Source: Ustilaginoidea virens
Lineage: Eukaryota; Ascomycota; Sordariomycetes; Hypocreales; Clavicipitaceae
Assembly (NCBI RefSeq): GCF_000687475.1
Contig: NC_057317.1
Span: forward strand, 3,844,501-3,908,500
DNA length: 64,000 nucleotides
Direction: 5' to 3'
Under the pieces are notes generated by a model. That model worked only from the letters and a program-made list of their open reading frames with translations. It did not search any database and had not been told where the DNA came from. Shown here piece after piece: positions 47,381 through 57,540 of this stretch. Positions within the stretch are counted from its first letter, which is position 1. Each line of letters begins with the position of its first letter. The position numbers and the translations under genes were made by a program.

Positions 47381-49441
47381 ATGTCCTCTGCAGCCGTAGA
47401 CTACTCCGTCTACCTCGTCACAGACTCGACCCCCGCCCTTCTTGGCGACAGAGACCTCCCCAGCCTGGTGGAGGACTCCCTCCGTGGCGGCGTCACCCTC
47501 GTGCAGTACCGCGACAAGACCGCCTCCAGCCAGGAGGTCGTCGCCATGGCCAAGAAGCTGCACCGAGTGACCAGCAAGTACGGCGTTCCGCTCCTGATCA
47601 ATGACCGAGTTGACGTAGCAGTTGCCGTTGGCTGCGAAGGCGTGCACATTGGTCAGGACGACATGGGTGAGCCTGGCGTGTCGACCGTGCGTCGCAAGAA
47701 ACTTGGGGGCTGATTTCATGCTCAGAATTCCAGCAAGCAAAAGCGCTTCTAGGACCGGGCAAGATCATCGGGGTGACGGCGAGTTCCAAGCAGGAAGCTC
47801 TCGCCGCGTGCGAAAACGGCGCAGATTACCTCGGCATCGGAACCGTCTACTCGACTGCGACGTAGGTTCTGCCTCCCCCGCGAACCTCCTCCTCCTCCTC
47901 TCCCCTAGCTTTCTCTTCTTTCGTCAAAACCGAGGCTCACATCCGGGTCATCAAACGCGCAAAAAAAGGAAAAAAGGAAAAAAGATACCAAGTCCATCAT
48001 CGGCCCTTCAGGCGTCCGCGAGATCCTCTCGGCCCTCCACGACGCCGGCTATTCCTCCACGCCAACCGTCTGCATAGGCGGCGTCAACGCATCCAATGCA
48101 TCCACTGTCCTGTCGCTGAGCTCTTCGCCGCAAAAGGCGCTCGACGGCATCGCTGTCGCGAGCGCCATCATTGCCGCCGACCGTCCCGCTGCCGCGTCGC
48201 GAGATCTGCTGGGCGAGGTGATCAAGTCCAAGATTCCTGGCGTCCTCGCTGCTGCGGCCCGGAAGACGCCTCTGTCGCATAACATGACCAATCTGGTGAG
48301 CGCTTTTCTCTCTCTCTCTCTCTCTCTTTTTTTTTTTTTTTTGTTTTCTTTTTTTTTTCCCCCACACAACAAGGTGATAGAACCAACTTCGGCCCCTCTT
48401 CTCCGGCTAACGAATGGCTGCCTGCCTCGCCTTGCTAGGTTGTTCAAAACTTCGCGGCCAATGTAGCGCTCTCGGTTGGTGGCAGTCCCATCATGTCGAA
48501 TTACGCTGCTGAAGCTGCCGACCTGGCCAAGTTGGGCGGTGCTCTGGTGCTTAACATGGGAACAGTCACTCCAGACGGAATCAGAAACCACGTGCAGGCT
48601 CTAAAGGCCTACAACGATGCTCAAAGACCCGTTGTCTTTGACCCTGTTGGGTATGAAGCCATCCGTCACCCATGCAAACCCATGTCCCACCAGCACAAAA
48701 CCCTGGGACACGGCATAATGATTGCTGAGGGACAAGGATGAAGTCCAAGGCAAGAAGACGAGGAAGGAAAAGAAGAAGAAAGAGAGAGAGAGAGAAATGT
48801 CACCATTAACGAGCGTGATGCCTAGTGCCGGAGCCACGTCAGTCCGCCGCGAAGCTGCCCAAACCCTCCTATCGTCTGGAACATTCACCATCATCAAGGG
48901 CAATCAATCCGAGATCCAGACCATCCACGGCGCAGCCGTAACCCAGCGAGGCGTCGACTCCTCCTCCTCGTCGCTCACCATCCCCCAACGCGCCAACCTC
49001 GTCCGTTGCCTTGCCCGTCAACGAAGCTGCGTCGTTGTGATGACCGGCCCCACGGACCTGATCAGCGACGGCAGGCGCACTGTTCGCGTCGACAATGGGC
49101 ACGAGCTTCTCGGAGCCGTCACAGGCACCGGGTGCGCGCTTGGCACCACGCTCAGCGTCATGGCTGCGGCCCATGACTCGGACCCTTTTACGGCTGCCGT
49201 TGCGGGTGCCGTCATGTTCAGCGTGGCTGCCGAGGTGGCTGCCGAGAGGCGCGATGTGAGAGGCCCGGGTTCCTTTGTGCCGGCCTTCTTGGACGAGCTG
49301 CATGGCATACGTACGGCCGCGGCTGAGGGGAACCTGGCATGGCTGGCTCGGGCAAAGATGTCTGCTGTTGAAGTTGAAGCCGTCGCGGATGATGCTGAAC
49401 TCAATTCAATGTCCAAGGCTAAGGGGGTGAAGGAAAACTAG
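47381..49441 (+). CDS. thi6: Bifunctional thiamine-phosphate synthase / hydroxyethylthiazole kinase (Thi6)
   Basis: Five exons (47381-47666, 47726-47861, 47977-48295, 48439-48650, 48826-49441) give 522 aa. The N-terminal ThiE barrel has VQYRDK and INDRVDVA (pyrophosphate and pyrimidine binding), GVHIGQDD and GADYLGIG. The C-terminal ThiM kinase begins at about residue 245 (PLSHNMTN) and has NFAANVAL, GSPIMSN, DPVGAGAT and the anion-hole GTGCALG with its catalytic cysteine. The enzyme couples HMP-PP and HET-P to thiamine phosphate and phosphorylates salvaged thiazole. Intron 2 ends at an AAG inside a run of AAAAAAGG repeats; only the AAG at 47976 keeps STATKKDTKSIIG in frame. Intron 4 (175 nt) and intron 3 have (GA)n or (CT)n tracts. 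Confidence 0.96.
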
Positions 49442-49994
49442 AATAAAAAGAAATAATTTAAAATGGTGCAAAAAAAAAGAAAAAGAAGGAGTAAAAGAAA
49501 AAGGGTCTATCGAAATTGAAAAGGTCGCCGACGACTCTGTCGACACTCTGTCAAGCTCCAGACCACCGCGACTGTGACGAGAAATCACAAAGAAACAGAA
49601 GAAAAGAAGGAGAAAAAAAAGGACAAAAAAAAAAGGGCTATATAGTAAGTTTGTACAAACATGTAAATTAAGCAAGGCTTTTTGCAAACACAACCAAAAA
49701 AAATTCTCCGACCGGCAACCGGAGACCAGGTTTTGCGACCCTTTGCTCGGTCTCGCCCCGTGGTTGCTGCCTCCATCTCAATCAAAAGGGATATCAATCA
49801 ATCAGACACGTTATGAACGTTACCGGTCCTTCTCATACCTCGGAATCCATGTTCTTCCTCGCTTCCGGCCCACTCAAAAGCCTCCTTGTCTTAAACCCCC
49901 CCCCCCCCCCCCCGCTGTCGTCTCGGGCTGTCGTCGTTTCGTCTGGATTCCCAGCTGCAGCAGACGGGGTTTTGCAGACGGCCAAACTCAACCT
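49442..49994. other. Convergent 3' region of thi6 and the Zn2Cys6 gene
   Basis: A-rich GAAAAA tracts (49465-49505, 49600-49640) lie in the thi6 3' flank and a C18 run occurs at 49896-49913. No gene is seen. Confidence 0.75.
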
Positions 49995-52241
49995 TCACGA
50001 CTGGGTTGCGAGGCCGAGCATGCCGTGAGCTTCGTCCACCCCCCATGCCACGTCGCCCATGAATTCTCGCCAGGCGACATTGCTCATGTTGTCCAACATG
50101 GTCAGCGGTGAAGCGCAGCTCGTGTGCATGGAGACCAGCTCCCGCGCAGTCTTCATCAGGCGTACCAGCCGCTCCAGGGGATCCTCGATATCGCACCGGT
50201 CCGGAGAAAGGAGGCCGCTCTTCCGTTTAGTAATAACCTTGAGCATCTGATCAATCACCTTGCCGAGCACCGTGACCAAGTCGAGTTTTTGAGTGACGGT
50301 GTTCAAGTCCCAGCCAGGCAGCCGCAGCGTCAGCAGCTTGATGCCGGTGATGATGGTGTAGGCGAGGTCGGAGGCTATTATGCAGAGGAAGCGGGGCTTC
50401 TCGATTTCGGGCGCGGCAAACCGGACGGTGAAAACCTCGTTGAGCGACTTGATGCAGGACCACAGAAGCTGCAGACGATCCGATACCTGCATGTTTTCCG
50501 GGCTGCATCGTTGATCCGAAATGGCGAAATCTCTGAGCAGTGTTTCGGCGACAAATACGTGGCACAGCAGTGTTGCTAAAGGACAGGAAGGTCAGCCAGT
50601 CATGACACAGTGATGCGTCCGCACAGCACGCGCAAAGTTGGTATGCACGTACGGTTTTCCGAGAGGTGAGGGGGCAGCGATGCTCTGAAGGTGTCTAGCT
50701 GGTCCTGGAAGGACTCTACGACCATGACTAGGGGCAGTGACATGGGAGTCTTGCTATCAGCAGCCATCGTCGTGGAGATGGTTTGCGCAAGTCGCTGAAT
50801 CTTGACGAGTTTGATGAGATAGTCGTCGGAAGGATATTCCATGGTCGTCTCAATGACTTTGATGCAGGAGTCGAGTTGCGTCGTACTCATGAATACATCC
50901 GTCTTTTTATTTGTGGTAAACACGCTGCAGACATGGCCAATACTTAGTACACTGGAGTAGTTTTTTTTTTTCCTGTGTCCGAGATGATCAAGTAGGCCCA
51001 GCTGTCCGCTTACATTGTGTTGAGGTAGTATGTGCCGGCGTAGGCCCTGAGGTGGTCGAGCGGCCCGTACTTGGCATCCTCTCCCAGAGAGCCGTAAGAC
51101 ATGGCACTCAAACTGACGCACATGGATCTCGCTAGGAAGAGGAGGTTCGTGACTTGAGAGCTTTTCAAAGCGAAATACCACCTGGAGACGCGGGATGATT
51201 CGGGGTTAGCTTCACTCGTGCGCTTTGGTGGTTGTGCTGTTTGAAGACGACGTACCACGCAACCATGAGCTCCACAGCCTGGAGAAGGTCGAGGCTCCTG
51301 GTTCCGTCCACGGTGGCAGCCTTCCCAATGTCTGCCAAGAGTTCCTCTCCCAGCCTGCACTGCCTTGTCGACTCGAAGAGGCAGGCGCTCAGCATCACGG
51401 CTTTCCACAGAAACGGGCGCTGGTATCGCAGTTCGGCAGACGACAGCTCCCTCGGGATGAGGACAAAAGGAAAGAATGCGGAGAACATCTCGCGGTAGAT
51501 CATGAGAAGCATCTCGCTCTCCGTGGGCAGCGGCCAAGGCGAGTCGAGCTCCTTGAGCGCCTCGGGGCTCCATGCCGAGGCTTCGGCACCCTCGTCTCCG
51601 GTCGGGCTGGGCGAAGGGAACAGATGCTCGAAGGAGTACAGCTCGGACTTTTCGGGGGCCCTGGAGGCTCTCGGAGGCGGCGAGGCGGGCTTGCTGGCGC
51701 CCGCGGCAGCGGGCTGGGCCCCCTCAAACTGCGAAGACAGCTCGTTCAATCTCTTCTCGAGCTCAGCCACCCTTGACCTCTTGGGTCGCTTCTTGAGCCT
51801 TGGAGGAGCCGGTGCTCGGGAGAAGCAGTCCTTCTTGAGCCTATGGCATCTACGAGGAGAGAGAGAGAGAGAGAGAGAGAGAGCAAAGAAAAAGGGGGTG
51901 TTTTGTCAGAAACGGCCGTTTTCGAGAGAGAACAGAGATGGGCCCGTTGATGGGCCAGCAAGAAACGCGACGCAGACGACGCAGACGACGCAGACGACGC
52001 AGACGACGCAGAGAGAAGGGCGCTGGGCCACGCAACGCGCCCAAGTGCCGGCAAATCTCAGCAGCCGACGCGGAGACGAGGAAGATGCCAACCAACAACG
52101 GTACGGTGGACGGGAGGGCAACGGCGGCCAAGACTCTTCTCACCTCTCACACTTGTCCCCACCACCCGCTCGAGGGATACATCTGGCCTTGGCCTTGGCA
52201 CACGTCGTGCAAGCCTTGGGGCCCTTTTGCGTAGACTGCAT
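49995..52241 (-). CDS. Zn2Cys6 (Gal4-type) transcription factor with fungal-specific domain
   Basis: Five exons (52241-52144, 51849-51256, 51181-51014, 50924-50653, 50575-49995) give 570 aa. The zinc cluster CTTCAKAKARC...CERCHRLKKDC (Cx2Cx6Cx9Cx2Cx6C) is split by intron 1. A basic linker and short coiled-coil (RVAELEKRLNELSSQFEG) follow for dimerisation, then the helical fungal-specific middle-homology region from about residue 95 (SEMLLMIYREMFSAFFPFVLIP, ELMVAWWYFALKSSQ). The start at MQSTQKGPK is chosen because it sits ten residues before the first cysteine; an in-frame ATG at 52508 would add a non-conserved extension. Intron 1 is long (294 nt) and holds a (GA)n tract and a 9-bp minisatellite. 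Targets are unknown. Confidence 0.93.
51970..52012. repeat. CGCAGACGA 9-bp minisatellite in intron 1 of the Zn2Cys6 gene
   Basis: Four to five adjacent copies; a (GA)n tract of about 28 bp lies nearby at 51857-51884. Confidence 0.9.
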
Positions 52242-54290
52242 GTAGGATTCGACGATGCTGCTCTGCTGCCTTGGGTAGATAGTGGGCAGGGAGGCCTTAT
52301 GTCGTCGAGGTAGAGCAAGGCTCTCGGGGCTTGGTTCTGGCCAAGGTCGAGGAATTGGCAAAGCGGCGCGGTGAGCGGGCAGTTGTGTGAGCGGCAAGCC
52401 CTGTTGGATGTTCTCAAGTCGGAAACCCGTGGTCCGTCCCTGAAAGGATACGCCCAACTCAACTGTCACCGGCTCATGACGTTTTCCAAAGAACCAAAAA
52501 CCTCGCAAGAGAGCCGCTCTCGCAGAACGCTGCTTTCAGCTTTCAGGGGGAAGCAAAAGTCTCGACGGGGTTAATAATAGCGTCGAGATGCCCCCACATG
52601 GGTCGACTTTGTTCGAGCTACATAGCATAGCACATGCCATTTTCGAGCCCGTTATTAAACTTTCATTGACGTCTGTCGAGCCCGGCACCCACGTCTGAAG
52701 AGTGAAGGGAAGTCCAAGTAACCCCCATGGGTTTTCAAAGGTCAACTGCCTACCTAAGGTAGGAGGTACAGTAGTTAGTTGCAGGTTCCACCCGCGCCGC
52801 CATCTTGTGTCGTCGTCGAAGCGAAGCGGCCCCAGTCGATGGCGATATCAAATGCGACTGGCTCGATGCAGAGGAGCGGAGACGGACTTGGCGAATGGGG
52901 CCGCAGCTCCGTTCTGCGGGGTGCGACCAACCGCCAGCTGCAAAGAAACAAGAGCCAGGCTCGTCTCAACCAGCTGCATGCACCAGCTGGGTGCCAGCTG
53001 GAATGGACACGAGTCTGGCCATGGACAGATCAGCACGGCTACATGTAGCCAGCCAAATCGGCCAGACGGCCACCAGGGAAGGGTCAACTTTGTGCGACTT
53101 CCAGGACGGCCCTAAGCCCAGGCACCGTACGTCCGTAGGTACTGTAGGTACCCACCTATTGGACCCTGGGGCATCAATCCAATCCTAGCCTGGGGCACTT
53201 CTGGCAGTACGTACGTACCTGCATATGACTTCCAAGGCAAGGTTCTTGTTACTCGGCAGCGTAGCGTCTTGACTTTGGATTGATTTTGAAGCCTCAACTT
53301 GACTTTTCAAACTGCCACTTGCTAGTTGCTGGTCGCTAGTTGCTGGTCGCTAGTTGCTGGTCGCTAGTTGCTGGTTGGTTTGGTTGGTTTGCTGATGAAC
53401 TGCGTCCTAGCGCTTCTGTGCCAAGACCCCAGCCCTTTCTACTACCTTAGTAGGTAGGTATGTACCTATTGACGCCGCCGTGCCCGTGCCATGCCGCTGC
53501 TTACGTCACAGAGTAGGTAGTTGGACCTGTAGTGTTGATAGCCATCCGACTGACCTGACACTAGTAGGAGACAACATAGTCAACCGGCGCTAGACGGTAC
53601 GTCCCTACTAGTCCCTGCTAAGCCTGCTGTGTTGGCTACCTCCTACAGGATCAACCAATGTCGCTTGCACATCAAATTCCCTTCACGTGCTCAAACTAGC
53701 ACGCAAATCCCCCAAACCCCAGACTTAAGATAGTTAGTTAGCTGTCTGGGAAAGGGTTGCCATTGACTTGGAAGGGGAAGGGGCCAAGGGGCTGGTGGGG
53801 GAGGGGGGGGGGGGGGGCTCCATGGATCAGGGTTTCAGGGGAGAAACCAGCCCTGAGGGCCTGAGACTTGAGAGGCTACAGTTACCAGACAGTACAGTAC
53901 AGTTAGTGCAGTACATGTACTCCACAGGCTCCACTTGCACAACCGTCGTCGTGACCTAGGGTCGGGTCGTATTGCGGAATCCGAATTGCCTTTTATCAGC
54001 AAGGGCCTTTTATCAGCAAGGGCCAGTGCATAAGCACCACCACGGGAGTTTTTCATCATCCGCCTTGGTCTGTCAATTTACAAGTTACCATTTGCCCATG
54101 ACCTCCTGTTGGGGATACTCGGGCCAAGGCAATCTATCGACCAAGAGTAGCAGCAAAGTATGTGACATGTGGAAAGGCACGCGACTCGCCGTCATCAAAC
54201 CAACGGTTCTGCGGCGACGGGACCGAGACCAACCGCGTCATCTCCTCCTCCTCCTCCTCCTTCTCCTCAACAGCACCATCATCGGCCGTC

Positions 54291-54331
<41 letters not shown>

Positions 54332-54397
54332 CCCAACCTTTTGCCTCATGTCATGGGGTGCCTGGGCCCCATTCCCATTCGCTGGGCCGACTTCGTA
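52242..54397. other. Intergenic region between the Zn2Cys6 gene and hem1
   Basis: It contains the regulator's promoter and the 3' flank of hem1. Seen: GTACGTACC-type words at 53150-53220, a 14-bp minisatellite at 53321-53374, G15 at 53803-53817 and A35 at 54293-54327. No coding frame is supported. Confidence 0.65.
53321..53374. repeat. GCTAGTTGCTGGTC 14-bp minisatellite
   Basis: Four direct copies, the last changing to TTGG at its end. Confidence 0.92.
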
Positions 54398-56363
54398 TTA
54401 GTGTGCTGCTACGCCAGGAGCTACGCCAGGAGCGCTGGTAGTACGAATCACTTCGCGCTCGAGCAGAGCTTCAGTGAAGCCGCCACTGCTGCTGCAACAT
54501 CCAGCAGCCATCATCTCCTTGGCCGCCTGCTCGATTCCCAACTGCCTGTTTGTCCACAGAGGCTGCTCCACCTTGCCGTGCTCACCCACTCCGATGAAAC
54601 CGCCCTCGGCGGCCCACTGCGAGGTGCGCTTGATTCCCAGGCGAGTCCATATCTGGTCCACGGCTTCCACCAGCTCGTCACGGTACTCCTTGGTGTGCCC
54701 CGGAGTGGGTGTGACACGCAGTCGCTCCTGTCCCACGGGGACGGTCGGGTAGTTGATGGACTGCACGTAAATCTGATGGTCCTGCAGAAGCATGTCGGAC
54801 GCGGCCTTGGCCAGCTCGGCATTGCCGACAAGAATCGGAATAATGTGCGAAGGGTTGGGGATGACGGGAATGTCCCGGCTGCTGAGCTCCTCCTTGACAG
54901 CACGCGTGTGTAGCTGCTGCAGCTTTCGGTCGCCGTCGTACTCCATCTGATATTCGATGGACACCCTGGCTCCGGCCATGGTGGCGGGCGGCAGCGACGT
55001 GGTGAAGATGAAGCCGGGTGCCAGGGAACGAATCATGTCGACCAGCTTGCCGCTGCCGGCAATGTAGCCGCCGACGCAGCCATACGCCTTGCCGAGAGTG
55101 CCGGTAATGATGTCGATGCGGTCCATGATGGTGTTGCGAGGCGATCCCCTGGCGTGAGCCTCCCAATCAAGGTGCTCGGCCACGCCGGCCCCGTGCGGCC
55201 CGTACATGCCCACGGCATGAACTTCGTCCAGAAACGTAATGGCCCCATACTTGTCGGCCAGGTCGCAAATGGCCTCGATGGGGCCGACGGAGCCACACAT
55301 GCTGTACACGGATTCGAAAGCAATGATTTTCGGCACGTGGAGAGGGAGCGACGCCAGCTTGGCCTCGAGATCCGCGACGTCGTTATGCTTGAACACGATC
55401 TTCTTGGTGCCCGAATGGCGGATGCCCTGAATCATGGACGCGTGGTTCAAGCTGTCGGACAGGATGACGCAGTCGGGCATCTTGCTTCCAAGCGTCGCCA
55501 GCGTCGCATCGTTGGCCACGTAACAGGAGCTAAAGACCAGCGCCGCCTCTTTGGCGTGAAGCTTGGCCAGGGTGCCCTCGAGTTGGACGGCGTGCTTGTT
55601 GTGGCCAGAGATGTTTCGGGTTCCGCCAGCGCCAGCGCCGTACTGATCCAGCGTCTCCTTCATCTTGCTCAGGACTCGTTTGTTTCGACCCATTCCGAGG
55701 TAGTCGTTTGCGCACCATACGGTGACGCGATCGTCTTGGTCCGCCATGTGGGCACGCGGAAACTCCTTGGCGAGGCGGTTGATGTTGTTGAAGTACCGGT
55801 AGGACTTGTCCTTGTGTTTCTTTTCCAGCTCGGACGTGTAGAAGCCCTCGTAGTCGAATTTGCCGATCGAGCTTGGGTGCGCCCGTCCTGCACCCATGGA
55901 AACTTGTCAACAATGGAACTTTTGACGACGGCACACACATACGCACACACAAAAGTCGCTGCTCTGGAGGAAAGGATTGAAATGACTGCGACGTACCATC
56001 GTTACGGCCCTCGAGAATTGGTGCGTCCACAGTCCTGGCCTCGTGGACACGAGTGGTGTGAAAGCGAGCCCTGGCGGCCCTGTCAACCCTGTCAGCCCTG
56101 TCAGCCCTGTCAGCCCTGACCTGGCTGGCAAAGGCACGCAAGCCAGCACCGGCAACACCAGCTCTGGCTGACTGAATAGCAATAGCCTTGCCCATGACGG
56201 GGCAGCGGTGAGCAAACACCTGAAGCTTGGACATGGTGCCTCCGCATGGTGACGGCTTGGAACGAGCCGCGGTCGAGAGGGCACGGAGCGTGGCTGGCGA
56301 AGCGGTCTTGAGAAAAGGGCACACAGTCTTGGACTGGCGGAGAGCGGCATCCATCATGGCCAT
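54398..56363 (-). CDS. hem1: 5-aminolevulinate synthase, mitochondrial (Hem1)
   Basis: Two exons (56363-55997, 55887-54398; intron GTACGT...GCAG) give 618 aa. The N-terminal about 125 residues are a basic, Ser/Ala-rich mitochondrial presequence containing two Cys-Pro haem-regulatory motifs (Cys15 in VCPFL and Cys54 in RCPVM). The catalytic core begins near [11 protein letters not shown]; conserved features are CANDYLGMG, the glycine-rich [20 protein letters not shown] with the PLP-ring aspartate, and [10 protein letters not shown] with the Schiff-base lysine. The enzyme (EC 2.3.1.37) condenses glycine and succinyl-CoA, the first step of haem synthesis. A 9-bp repeat (56078-56119) codes an Arg-Ala-Asp run in the presequence. 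The C-terminal extension ([14 protein letters not shown]...) is less conserved. Confidence 0.97.
56078..56119 (-). repeat. 9-bp repeat coding (Arg-Ala-Asp)n in the Hem1 presequence
   Basis: Four to five tandem CAGGGCTGA units on the coding strand give RAD/RVD repeats, in frame because the unit is a multiple of three. Confidence 0.9.
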
Positions 56364-57540
56364 TGTCGCGAAAAGAAACTCTGATGCCTGTCTTCTGCTG
56401 CGTCCGTGGCGAGTGGCAGTCGGGAAGGGGGTGGGCCAAAAAAAAAAAGATGAAAAAAAAAAGGTTAAAAGAAGAAGAAAAAGAAAAAGAAACAGAAGAA
56501 GAAGCTGAGGTGAATTGGTTGGTACGCTGATGAGGATTTTCTCTGGAAACCTTGGGAAGGATGGGTGGGGTCAACTTGGTTAGTCAGGTCGTCTGGTAGG
56601 CGAGGGCGAGGGCGGGGCTCCCCGTTTACGGCGCAGCAAACAAGCCTCTATTTCAAGCCGGCTGCTTCTCCGTCAATGTCGCGCTACGCCGGAGGATGTG
56701 CAACTGTCGGGGATGCCGTTGTACATATACAGGAGAGAGTCAAGGCCGACTTTATTTGCCCTCGGCCGCTCCGTGTACTTAGTAAAAAGCCTGGCCCCAC
56801 CTCGGCTCCTGCCAAAAACTCAGCGCTCTGCAATACCTCGTTCCCTATTGGTCCAAGATCCATCACCCACCTACCCCCCAATCCGGGGATTCTCCCCACC
56901 AACTCCGCGGGTTACGTATTCTAAAATTCTTCAAACCTGAGACAACGTCAACGGTCAACGCTTTCCGTCCACCAGATTCCATCTGCTCAAGTACATACCG
57001 AGCCCGGGGTGCTGCAGCGACATGACCAAGCCCATCCTCCGCATTACGTGATTTCCGTGCTCGGTGTGACGGATCGGCATCGGCTTCATGCCTGACCCTG
57101 CGTCGTTGCCAACTTTCTCCGGATGTCTGGTCAATTTGAAATCCCTGTCATCATCACCTCCTGGCGGGCGCGCGCAAAGGCAGGCCAGGCCGGTCCTCAC
57201 TCGGATGTATAAGGTCGTCATGGCGGTATGCTCTCGTTGGAAAAATTGACGATTCGTGCCCGCTTCGGCCACCTGGTCGCCACCAATCTCATGCTTTGCG
57301 CATCTCATAGATACATATCATGCTATAAAGTTTATGGAGATCGTATTACAAGGGTATCACAATGCAATTATGTAAAGACCTTCCCGCGCCGTCTACCAGA
57401 CGTCCGCGCCAGCATAAAGAAAGAAAGATACGGAGTATGACCCAGCCCAAATACCGCGTGCCTGACATGACCAGCAGACACCAGACACCTTCCGTTCCCG
57501 CCACTTCTCCATCCCAAGCTGAAATCACTCCCGTCCCGCA
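56364..57540. other. hem1 promoter and 3' flank of the second SNF2 gene
   Basis: A-rich GAAGAAG tracts (56440-56505) lie in the hem1 leader; TACGGAGTA occurs at 57429. No recognisable gene is present. Confidence 0.65.

Noticed and set aside
46857..47666. TPP riboswitch controlling thi6
   Set aside because: No CTGAGA-type core with partner stems was seen in the leader or first intron.
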